NCBI RefSeq assembly: GCF_963678975.1
Contig: NC_089275.1
Location: forward strand, 49,897,363 to 49,961,362
Length of the DNA stretch: 64,000 bases
From: Dysidea avara
Lineage: Eukaryota; Porifera; Demospongiae; Dictyoceratida; Dysideidae
Direction: 5' to 3'
Position numbers and translations under genes: made by a program. Positions 45,518 to 64,000 of this stretch are shown one piece after another. Positions within the stretch are counted from its first letter, which is position 1. Every line of letters starts with the position of its first letter. The notes beneath the pieces were generated by a model, which saw only the letters and a list, made by a program, of their open reading frames with translations, searched no databases and had not been told where the DNA came from.

Positions 45518-46288
45518 CTACCATAGCATATCGATAAAAAGTACTGAAACAAGTTGGATTAGTCCATGATATTAAATCACAGCAAAACTGTGTTCAAGTG
45601 CTATGGTCCCTACTCTAGCTGAAAATTCCAATTTTTTTTTGTGTACTTAGCTTGTTTGTTAGCTTTTTCTGTAAATAATTATTATGACTGGTGAACCCAC
45701 GCATACCGCATCAAAAGAAAGAAATGATGTAGTGTGCCATAGTTATATCTATTATTGTCTGAAAAGTGAAGTATCCATTATGCGTTGTCAGCTATGTTCA
45801 ACCTGTTACATAGCAGTACGAATAAAGAACTCTTCGAAAAGCACCTCTGCAACAATTTCCGTTATGAAAGGAGGTCATCACGTAATACCACCAAATCGAC
45901 ACTTTTGTTGTCAGCAAAGATGAACGGGACACAAAGGAGGACACAGGTAAGTCCATGAAGAATGCATTCTACGTACTGCAGTATGCCAAAAGGCACCTCT
46001 CAGGCTGAGGCGACGTTGAACAGTGAAAAATTCAAGCCCATAGCTTCAGCCGTTATCGAGTTATGCTTGTCTGAAGGCATCAGTCAGTCAGTTACTCAGT
46101 CATTCTGTTAAACAAACTTAAAAGAAATTTTTGTAGCAACTTGTTGAATGCATTTTGGATCGATCTGAAGGCTTGTTTGGGCTTAGTCTTGCCTAACCAA
46201 TACTACCTCATCATGGTCCAGGAAAAATGAGGCTGGTTTTTGCTGACATTTTTCCATGGGTCACGCCTACTCCTTTGTGGTCCCTACC
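45518..46288 (-). mobile_element. dispersed ~0.9-kb repeat family, copy B
   Basis: Reverse-oriented relative of copy A. It ends at TGGTCCCTACC (46288) with GGGTCACGCCTACTCC inside. It contains CATCAGTCAGTCAGTTACTC and a short foldback (45518-45615) bounded by CTACCATAGCA / TGCTATGGTCCCTAC. The foldback loop is shorter than in copies A and C. Confidence 0.6.
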
Positions 46289-46842
46289 ATACAGTACTAT
46301 TGTACTGTATGATAATCCCTAATATGCTGTATGATAAATCTACTGTACAAGTGGTCTGGTGTTGAGTAAACTTTTAGCCACAACTTCCTAATCTACAGCA
46401 TAATGATTATTAGGCATAACATGTGCACCAGTAATGACATCACATAATTCATTAACTGTGCCAAGCACAATGGAAATGGTAGCCATTAACTGGCCACATA
46501 AATGTATGTGATATGCTGTTATTAGTGTGTAATGTAGTGATCGCAAGTGACATATGTTTGACACAAAGTAGTTTGTCCCTAGGGGTCTACACAAAGTCAA
46601 TTAGCTACTTAGCAAATTTATTATGTTCAACAGTGAAAAGTTCATACAAAATGATGAACTCCTTGATGTCATCTCTAACATACTAGTGATTGCCAACAAT
46701 CAACTGCACCAAAAAGATAGGATCACTGCAATGACCGATGGAAAAATATAGAGATTAAAGTGAGCACAGTTTAGTGGTATGGCATCTTATTTCAAGTGAC
46801 GTTGATTTTATAAGAAGCATAGCTATTACACCTGTGAACAGG

Positions 46843-47355
46843 CAGAGTTGGGGTCGTTACACTAAAAATGTAACTAGTTACATATTATTCGTTACTTTTA
46901 CGTGATGCAGTGCGCTACAGTTACATATTACTCACTGAAAAAAGTAACGAGTTACATATTACTCGCTGCTCTGAGGGCTGTAACTAATAATAATATTACA
47001 TGTTACATTTGTTTGTTACTTCTAAATACAAGCTACCAGCCTAAAACTACACGTGCGAGACACATGTTTCTCTGGTGTAGTTCAGCCACAAATACATACT
47101 TTGTTGTTGTATCTTGGCCTCAAAGGCACTATCATTCTTTGTCCATGCCTGTAATGCTACTTGTCTGGGACCCAAAATGCAATCAATCACGTGTCTGGAT
47201 ATAATGCGCCTTAAAAGGAAGTAACATGTTACATTTGTTACAATTTCCGGATGTAATATCCGTTACATATTACTCGCTACTTTGTCATGTAACGCGTTAT
47301 ATTCCTCATTACTGTGAAAGTAATATTATTACGTAACGCGTTATCCCCAACTCTG
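46843..47355. mobile_element. non-autonomous hAT MITE, same ends as the complete hAT
   Basis: CAGAGTTGGGGTCGTTAC ... GTTATCCCCAACTCTG, flanked by perfect TGAACAGG at 46835-46842 and 47356-47363. Subterminal GTAAC/GTTAC repeats as in 28177-30879. The internal ORF is not transposase. It could be mobilised by the same transposase in trans. Confidence 0.9.
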
Positions 47356-47432
47356 TGAACAGGTCCACATCATCAGGTGCTGCATGTCCACTAAATACCA
47401 ACAAGAAGATTATCCAGTTCAACTCTCAAGAC

Positions 47433-47659
47433 CATAGGCGGCGGAAAGGGGGGGCTAGGGGGCTAAAGCCCCCCCTCGGTCTGCTGAGGGGGGGCTTAGC
47501 CCCCCCTCAGAATGCCATGATAAAGATTGAGATACTCTAATAGAACAGTCACTCTAATAAAGTAGTCAGTGTGTAACGAGCTATGAAAGGATTTTTATGT
47601 AGTTTATCAGCTAGAAATGGTAGCTGGTGAGGTGGAAAGCTCTTGTCAGTTGGTTGTGA

Positions 47660-47690
<31 letters not shown>

Positions 47691-47775
47691 GGTCTCACCT
47701 TACCAAACTATAGAAAATAAGTCTGGGTCAGCTCAGCGGAGCCCCCCCTCATATCAACTACTTCCTCCGCCGCTG
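47433..47775. mobile_element. non-autonomous hAT-like MITE with perfect 8-bp TSD
   Basis: Ends CATAGGCGGCGGAAAGG and CTTCCTCCGCCGCTG lie between CTCAAGAC at 47425-47432 and 47776-47783. The interior has CCCCCCCTC/GAGGGGGGG blocks, a poly-T run (47667-47690) and a reverse-oriented paired CTCTATTAGAG motif at 47527-47566. Confidence 0.8.
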
Positions 47776-47783
47776 CTCAAGAC

Positions 47784-48444
47784 CCATCTGTGATGCAATC
47801 CTGGCCAGACCACAACAGTTTGTAATGGAGCGCAAAGTTATAACTGATCAGATTTGATGCTACAAGGCATCACATTGTGGAACAAGGTTTGCAAGTTGTC
47901 AAGCAGTCATCTGTTACTAGTGTGTCTTTTAATCTTCAAATCATCATTTTCAATGTAGTGTGTACATAGCACCTACTACCCTCACATATTGGTCTGGTAT
48001 AGGACACATACTACAAGTCTCCATATTGGTGGAATGTAGCACACCTGTGACCTGTCTAACAACAGCACTTTATCTCACAAGACAGTGATCAGATGGTAAC
48101 AAACTAACACCTATTAGTGTTGATGTGGTAACAAACTAACACCTATTAGTGTTGATGTGAGGTTATGAACGACCTGGAAATGGCATTCCTTAAATGCCAC
48201 TATAGATATCTGTGATTATTATTAGAGCTTTCATGTACAATGACTGACCAAGCTGATAGCCAATAGCCATGCAGGGCTGCCCAGAGACTTTGGACAGAAT
48301 GTGAGAGTTAGTGAAGTACAAACTAGCTATCCTGTACTAATGCTTGGTTTAGCATGGGAACTATAGAGGCAGCTATCGATCTACTGTAGGATGGTAGCAC
48401 TACTTAGTAACGTAGCTACATGGATGTATATAATCCACACATAA
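47784..48444. other. intergenic sequence, no gene supported
   Basis: Contains a 33-bp direct repeat (GTAACAAACTAACACCTATT followed by AGTGTTGATGT, about 48095-48160). No exon is recognised. Confidence 0.45.
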
Positions 48445-48748
48445 GGCCATTGATTACTTATTTCTCATCCACAAAAAATTGGATTTCCATGTGGGCAGGA
48501 GGCCATTTTCATTATTCATTATTAAAGAACATACTCTAAATCAAGCTTATAAAGGTTAGCTAAAACTTTTTAAGAACTAGTACTTCACTGTTTCTGAGGT
48601 GCAAGTGACATTTGCTGTGCTGTAAAATGATAGTCAGCCTTCTTAGCATCAAAATACATGTGCACATGATTGATAACAGCAGTAATGAAATTAGAGGCAG
48701 TGGGATAGAAGGTGGGGATGAGAAACAATTAATCAAGTTTGCTTAGCC
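48445..48748. mobile_element. PIF/Harbinger-like MITE, copy 2 (TSD TAA)
   Basis: Reverse-oriented copy of 4341-4655: GGCCATTGATTACTTATTTC ... AATTAATCAAGTTTGCTTAGCC, flanked by TAA at 48442-48444 and 48749-48751. Confidence 0.8.
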
Positions 48749-48877
48749 TAAAATACCATTACACCAGACAGACAGACAGACAGAACACACACACACACAC
48801 ATACACACACTCGCACACTACACACACACACACTACACATACTTCATCATGCAGAGTCACACACAAAACAACTGCTA

Positions 48878-49085
48878 CACTGTAAAAAATTAGTAGTGAA
48901 TTGCTCTGCCACAATACTCACTATTTTTAAGTAGTGAACGTCACTACTTTTTGCAGTGAACGTCACTACTTGGTGGTCAATGTAGTGACGTTCACTACAA
49001 ACTTAGTAGTGAATGTCACTACACAAAAATAGTGAGTATTGTGGCAGCCATTAGTAGTGACGTTCACTAGTTTGTTTTTACTGTG
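48878..49085. mobile_element. palindromic MITE, CACTGTAAAAA ends, TA flanks
   Basis: CACTGTAAAAA and TTTTTACTGTG with TA at 48876-48877 and 49086-49087. The interior is a nested palindrome of GTAGTGAACGTCACTAC units, so it can form a cruciform or hairpin. It is preceded by a (CA)n tract at 48785-48835. Confidence 0.7.
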
Positions 49086-49444
49086 TACTAATCACCAGTT
49101 GATCAATGACTTTTGTTTAGGTATTCATTAACAGTAATCACAGGGAAGCCTTATATGTGACACAGTGGGACAAGAGCTATGGCTTGTGATGTCATCAATT
49201 AGTGTGTGATACGTAGTAATAGTGCAACAGATGTTGTGGTCGGGGATGAATGCTTTGAAGATAAGACACAATGAACTACTCATTGTTAGTTAGCACAACA
49301 TGCAGGCTGCACTCATGCACACATTATAGTCACAGTTACTATTACTCGCTACAGCAACACGCTATGATGCAGCTAACTGTTACTATCGATTATCAATACA
49401 CGAGCGATTGAATGCATACAACTAGCTAGCTAATAGTCCATACC

Positions 49445-49640
49445 TTATAAGCTGGCTGGTGTCCGCTAGATCACTCCTGTAGCTACAGATCGGCAGCCTC
49501 GTTACAATCAGACATTCAGCGATTAGCACACACTCGATAACATCTTTCTGCAAGTTGTGACTAATGCGATATTCAATGAGGTGAGCCGCTGTACGGCTTC
49601 CACGTGTCAGCCACTTGTCTGTAAGTTTACAGTATTTCAT
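49445..49640 (-). CDS. candidate divergent first exon head-to-head with Sec61
   Basis: An ATG at 49640 opens MKYCKLTDKWLTRGSRTAAH, then LIEYRISHNLQKDVIECVLI, up to a possible donor ATAAG|GTATGG near 49445. The composition is less AT-rich than its surroundings, and it starts only about 200 bp from the Sec61 ATG on the opposite strand, fitting a bidirectional promoter. I do not recognise the protein and could not find a following exon. It may be chance. Confidence 0.3.
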
Positions 49641-49689
49641 CACGTGATGAAATATTGCATATAGTTTGTAGCGCACATAAATTTATGGC

Positions 49690-49841
49690 GCCTCAAATTG
49701 ATAAATGTTTTGTACACGTTTTATTTAGACCAAAAGAGGGTATCCGGTGATAACCGATATTTCATTGTTGTTATTGTGAGACCTCAAAGACCGTTCTTCA
49801 CTTCAGAAAGCTGTTAACGATTGTGTAGTGAAGCGTTCACC
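49690..49841 (+). promoter_or_regulatory. Sec61-alpha promoter / 5' UTR region
   Basis: The 150 bp before the Sec61 ATG is non-repetitive and precedes a good start context (TTCACCATGGG). The short palindrome ATCCGGTGATAACCGAT lies at about 49750. No TATA box is evident. Placement as promoter is inference from position. Confidence 0.4.
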
Positions 49842-59786
<9,945 letters not shown>

Positions 59787-59848
59787 ATAACCCACACCAC
59801 ATGATTAGGAACTATATTTGACTTATTTCTTGTACATTGTTTAGAAGT

Positions 59849-59854
59849 AATAAA
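59849..59854 (+). terminator. Sec61 polyadenylation signal AATAAA
   Basis: AATAAA lies 63 bp after the Sec61 stop codon and about 90 bp before the next start codon, the only such hexamer in this short intergenic gap. Confidence 0.7.
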
Positions 59855-59942
59855 GTATATAGCAGTTCACGTGAGAAAACTATGCGCTTAATAGTACTGT
59901 AATTAAAGCACACTACACGGCTACTCCGCCCACCCCTTTGGG

Positions 59943-60410
59943 ATGTCAGCTGATAAGAAGCCAGTGGTAGGTCATTATGTGGTGTATAAGCTTATTGGTA
60001 AGGGAAGCTACGGACAAGTCTACCTTGTACGGAGCAAGCGGGACAAACGACAGGTAAAGACTGTTCGTGTAGTACGTGACGTAACAACCCGTCGTTAGTA
60101 TGTTATGAAGAACATCTCGTTGGATTCTCTGAGTGACGGGAAAGAACGCGCTGCGGCGCTACTGGAGGCACAATTATTATCCTCTATGGCGCATCCTAAT
60201 ATTGTAGCCTATAAGGAGTCGTTTCAGGATTCCTCAGGTAACTATGGTAATGATATACATGTTACTGACACCCTTGTAGGTACACTACACATTGTCATGG
60301 CATACTGTGAGGGTGGGGATCTGTCATCACGTCTCAAGGCTCAGAAGGGTATTCCCCTTCCAGAAGATCAGGTGATCGAGTGGTTTGTGCAGACCACACT
60401 AGCCTTACAG
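59943..60410 (+). CDS. NEK4: NEK4-like serine/threonine kinase, first three exons (partial)
   Basis: Exons 59943-60053, 60099-60237 and 60280-60410. MSADKKPVVGHYVVYKLIGK then GSYGQVYLVR is the glycine-rich loop. QYVMKNISLD carries the ATP-binding lysine. ERAAALLEAQLLSSMAHPNI holds the alpha-C glutamate. LHIVMAYCEGGDLSSRLKAQ and LPEDQVIEWFVQTTLALQ cover the hinge and helix E. The EGGDL, LPExQVxEWFVQ and QYVxK motifs fit NEK4 best within the NIMA family, which acts at cilia, microtubules and the DNA-damage response. The HRDLK and DFG halves are not in the window. The introns are 45 and 42 nt; the 42-nt one is in frame and stop-free, so unspliced reading would add NYGNDIHVTDTLVG. Confidence 0.85.
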
Positions 60411-60847
60411 GTGTGTAGTGTGGTGTCTAACTGTGTTGTGGTTTAGTATTTCTTATAGGATCAAACATTTGGTGTAGTTAGAATGATCAATTAGCTATAG
60501 TTGATTGAAAATCTTATGTTGGTTACTGAATTATGTACACTGAGTTGCCTATAGTAGTAGTGGAGAAAAGAGTATCTAACCTCCAAATAAGTTTCTCTGT
60601 TTCCATCCACTGCCCGCATCTGTTTACTCTCAGTTCTAGAAGTTCGCATCATTTCCTTATCTTCCATTGTTGTCTTTGTACACTGTCTTAGTAAAATCGA
60701 TTTGTAAGGTAGTCAACTAACGTATCAGTGTACTATCAAGGTGGCACACAAGTTCATGTGTGTTATTCCTGCAATGTAGAAGATGAAGGCACAAGCTGAA
60801 AATGTTATTAGGCTGTTGGCTATGGCTGTACCTAGGTAGATAATGGC

Positions 60848-61290
60848 CAGAGTTAGAGGTAGCTAGTTACTTTGTAACTAAGTTATGTAACTAGTTACTT
60901 TTAAAGTTACATGCTTTGTAACTAACTAGTTACAACTGTCTGAAAAGTAACTTAAGTTACAATAGTAACTAGTTACATAGTAATTGTAGGTGATTATGGA
61001 TTAAAAGTCCACTTTTGTGCTACAACCACATTTAGTAGACACATTCTGTGATCTGTTCTTAATGACTCTGCTCAAGTAACAGACGTAGTAATAATTGAAA
61101 CTGATCTAGAATGGCCACAGAATTGTAATCAGTCTTGTATGTTCTGTTCATCCCTTGTTGATACATATCTGATCATGAGATTATGGTACAGAAAAAAAAG
61201 CTTAATAATTATTTATACTATGAAAGTAACAACTCAGTTACCTTTACATGAGATAAAAGTAATGAGTAACTATTACTTTTCTCCCCAACA
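60848..61290. mobile_element. eroded hAT relative (GTAAC-rich ends)
   Basis: CAGAGTTAGAGGTAGCTAGT then dense GTAACTAGTTAC repeats, ending ACTTTTCTCCCCAACA. The layout and repeats match 28177-30879 and 46843-47355, with decayed right terminus and no target duplication. Confidence 0.6.
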
Positions 61291-61721
61291 AATGGCTTGA
61301 AAAGCTGCCAATCTCATAATGGAATAGTGAGAATAGACCGCCCACCTGCATACTAGTATGCGTGAGGGGAGGACGGGAAACAGAGAATTATTTGGAGTGG
61401 CCTTATTAACTCGACAGCGGAATAACTTCTCAGACATGTTCTAGGGACGATGTGAAAGCTTGAGAGGTAGGACACGTGTACATGTAAAATAATTCTCTAT
61501 GTCAGAAAACATTTTACGTGAGCCCAATGGGTTCTATAGAAAACACATGATGGTGAGGATTAAGTGATATTTGGGTTTTATCTGTACCTTACTATGACGT
61601 TAATTTCATGAGCAGAAACAGTTCTATTAAGGAGAAATTAGACTTGCAGTAATAATGACAAATGACAGTCATGGACTTCCCACGAAGTCCTTTAAATGAC
61701 CATACATAATTGTGCCTGAGC

Positions 61722-62511
61722 TAGAGGTGGGCGATAGCAAAATTTTCACATGACAATCGATAGTAATGAAAATGTCACGATAACGATATGTATCACGATA
61801 GTATCTAAATGACAGATCAGTGTTAGCTGCTTGTACAATTGAGAATTTTGTGAACAAACTTGCTAATTTATACATTGTTTACACCTAATCATTACTCATT
61901 TCTTGTGAAAAGACAAGAATATGGTTCATGAATAGAATTACTTAGTAGTCATTTAGAATTATCTTAGAAATGTATACTAATGTATGCACGGTATTACTAA
62001 AATGTAACGTTGTCTTGAGAGTACAAACTATTTTAAAAACTCACTAATTAAAGGACGTGGCGCCCGTTTTGCTCACAAGTATGATTGTGTTTGGGATGAT
62101 TACTTGGGAGCAAAATAGGTGCCACTTTCTTTAATAAGCAAGTTTTTAAAATAGTTTGTACTCTCACGAGATGTTACATTTGAGCGGTACCATACTGTCA
62201 ACTATTGTAGCACTACTGGCACCATAAACAAGCTAAATCAGTTCTTTATAATTAAATATCTAACAGGAATATAAGCATGCAGTACTGTATCGGATCGGCT
62301 ACATTTATCGGCTTGAAAATATTATCCAACATTAGACATCAGAATATCAGCAACGGTGCAACACTATTACTGCACACTAATCAAACTACAAAAAACACTA
62401 TTTTATAAAATGTACTTCTTGTACATGTTCTCAGGCTAGCTGGGCAATAGTAAAAAAATATCGAGTATCGAGATATAAATTTTCAAATCATATCGTGATA
62501 TTTAGCCTCTA
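61722..62511. mobile_element. TAGAGGTGGGCGATA element with nested palindromic MITE
   Basis: The left TAGAGGTGGGCGATAGC and right TATCGTGATATTTAGCCTCTA ends are inverted in their outer bases, with CGATA/TATCG repeats inside each end. At 62000-62179 lies a 180-bp hairpin element with arms ATGTAACGTTGTCTTGAGAG / CTCTCACGAGATGTTACAT. No target duplication for the outer element. Confidence 0.55.
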
Positions 62512-63431
62512 CACTATCGTGATGGATGTAAGTATTTGTATCTGCTGCTGTTTCCATCATGGTGTTGATCTGTTACCAACATATAAAACATAGCCAATAG
62601 CTATATGGTTTTTCCGATAACTAATGCGATTATTGGTGCAACACTATGCAGTAACTGTGCCATGTGTTCTACCTTAGCAACACTGTTACACAGAGCTGGC
62701 CATATTATTTAATGGCCATATCACATAGCTGGAAACTAACTTCCTTAGACCTACATCTCACTGTATTGCTGGAAGTGGTGCTGTGTGCTGTAATCCTGCA
62801 GACATGTAACAGATGGAGGGACCCTGTCACAGCAAAACATGCCAAGACAAAACAGGCTAATCTAAAAAAACACACACCATACAACCTCACCCATGTGTAC
62901 ATAGGTAGAGAGCATGTTTATAGCAATAGTAAGTGTTACATCGCTCTCCCCAGCTTGGACCTCCAAGCTCAACTTCATAATAATCTAAATACACTCTACA
63001 TCAAGTACATTCTAGAGATAACTCCTCCTCATTTGGGCTCTTCATGTCCATCTTGGTGTTCATAATTCTCAATACTAAACACTATCGTGATCAGCAGTTG
63101 TCTGCAACTGTCCAGTATCCTGCCAGTAGGCACCATAGCCTGTAGTAGTCACAATCATACAAATACAAGGCACTGATGAGAATTGACTCTTCCTGCAGAC
63201 TTCTGTCCAGAATTATTTCATCACAAAATCAGTTTTGGCGGACATGTTCCACAAAGGTCAGACAGCAAGTTCTGTTTATAAATGGCACTGATCAAATTTA
63301 ACGGATTTTACTAGAATTTCTATTTCAAAATTAAAGAGTTCTGCTGTATCAGCATCTGGTAGTGATGCCAACATCTCCATTTCATAAGCTTTAGAGGTAG
63401 TAAAGCCGGAGTATGTGGGAACTTACCTATA

Positions 63432-64000
63432 GCAGGGGCGGATCCAGGACCTGGTAAGGGGAGTGGCACAAACAGGCCAAGCAGATTCTCTTGTTTAAAG
63501 GTAGTTGCTGCATTTTTGCAAATAATACACCTCTTATAGTAGCATCTCACTGTTGATTTTACCTATTTGGCCTTTTCAGATGTTGTGAAGTCATAAAAGC
63601 TGTTTAAAAGGCTCTAAATGTCTAAAACAACAGCAAAACGATAATTATTTTCAAAGGCGCTTAGTATGTACGAAGGTGTTGGGTGATAACTTCATACCTA
63701 CTTTGACTTTGGTTTCAGTAATAAATGCTAGTAAAATGTGCATATTTTCGTGAGTTATTATATAGTTATACAACGGCCACGAGTGCTCTGCCTGATATAA
63801 ACGCACGAGCCTGAGGGCCGTCAGGCCCGAAGGCAAGTGCGTTTATACAGGCAGAGCACTCGTGGCCGTTGTATAACTGTTATGTACCACTCACCTAATA
63901 GGTGGGGAGAGTCTCACAAGACAGCTGTAACACTTATAAAGGCCAGGTTTCTAACATCGATTGTGGGCAACCAAGCCGGACGTTGCGATGACGTTCCCCC
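63432..64000. mobile_element. hAT-like CAGGGGCGGATCCAGG element, split and truncated by window end
   Basis: CAGGGGCGGATCCAGGACCT matches the left end and interior of 35706-36134 (GGCGCTTAG...ACGAAGGTG...TTTGGTTTCAG). At 63764-63878 it is interrupted by a perfect-looking hairpin, AGTTATACAACGGCCACGAG / CTCGTGGCCGTTGTATAACT. Its right end is not reached. Confidence 0.6.

Larger units (their letters stand above)
60411..64000 (+). other. NEK4-like intron 3 or flank; TE-derived, no further kinase exon seen
   Basis: No HRDLK- or DFG-bearing exon was found on the plus strand. The region holds a hAT relic, a TAGAGGTGGGCGATA element with a nested palindrome, and a CAGGGGCGGATCCAGG element cut by another palindrome. 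A 133-codon open frame at 62664-63065 has no recognisable domain. Lines near 61310-61480 are CG-richer but show no exon I can support. Confidence 0.45.

Noticed and set aside
62664..63065. 133-codon plus-strand ORF as the next NEK4-like exon
   Set aside because: It lacks the HRDLK, DFG or APE motifs expected next and has no acceptor/donor frame that continues the kinase.

Overview
This is eukaryotic, animal-type DNA. It is AT-rich, has GT-AG introns, and its genes are separated and filled by transposable elements. Three genes can be read exon by exon. The combination of very short introns (42-57 nt) beside huge TE-filled ones, Sec61-alpha, a NEK4-like kinase, a shuffled sushi/Kunitz/VWC/cystine-knot secreted protein, and cnidarian/sponge-type TE proteins suggests an early-branching metazoan, most likely a demosponge. 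That placement is inference and cannot be proven from the sequence alone.

Layout. 1-6.8 kb: TE debris, including a reverse-transcriptase relic, a Harbinger-like MITE and foldback repeats. 6.84-42.1 kb: one minus-strand gene of nine exons, whose splice phases all agree, encoding a predicted 648-residue secreted mosaic protein (signal peptide, furin-like linker, 2 sushi, 2 Kunitz, 3 VWC, cystine knot). Its 25-kb intron (14.05-39.23 kb) holds nearly everything else of note: a Ty3/gypsy element split by nested insertions, a second gypsy relic, a 2,400-bp foldback transposon, a THAP/DDE transposase relic, a full-length hAT transposon with a perfect 8-bp target duplication, a repeat-rich OTU-protease pseudogene, and a SWIM/YqaJ-type relic.

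42.1-49.8 kb: intergenic MITEs and minisatellites. 49.84-59.79 kb: Sec61-alpha on the plus strand, 11 exons, 475 codons. 59.94-60.41 kb: the first three exons of a NEK4-like kinase only 156 bp downstream of the Sec61 stop. 60.4-64 kb: an intron or flank with more hAT-like and palindromic elements; the rest of the kinase lies outside the window.

The most unusual signals are: (i) a short paired motif, TGACTGCTCTATTAGAGTA, at about 14 loci, mostly inside non-autonomous hAT elements with different termini; (ii) the 2.4-kb foldback element; (iii) the hAT insertion whose target duplication contains the stop codon of the OTU gene; (iv) a 42-bp minisatellite of 21-bp half-units that keeps both strands open for over 700 codons; and (v) the long mosaic gene built entirely from phase-1 exons, with a local exon duplication.
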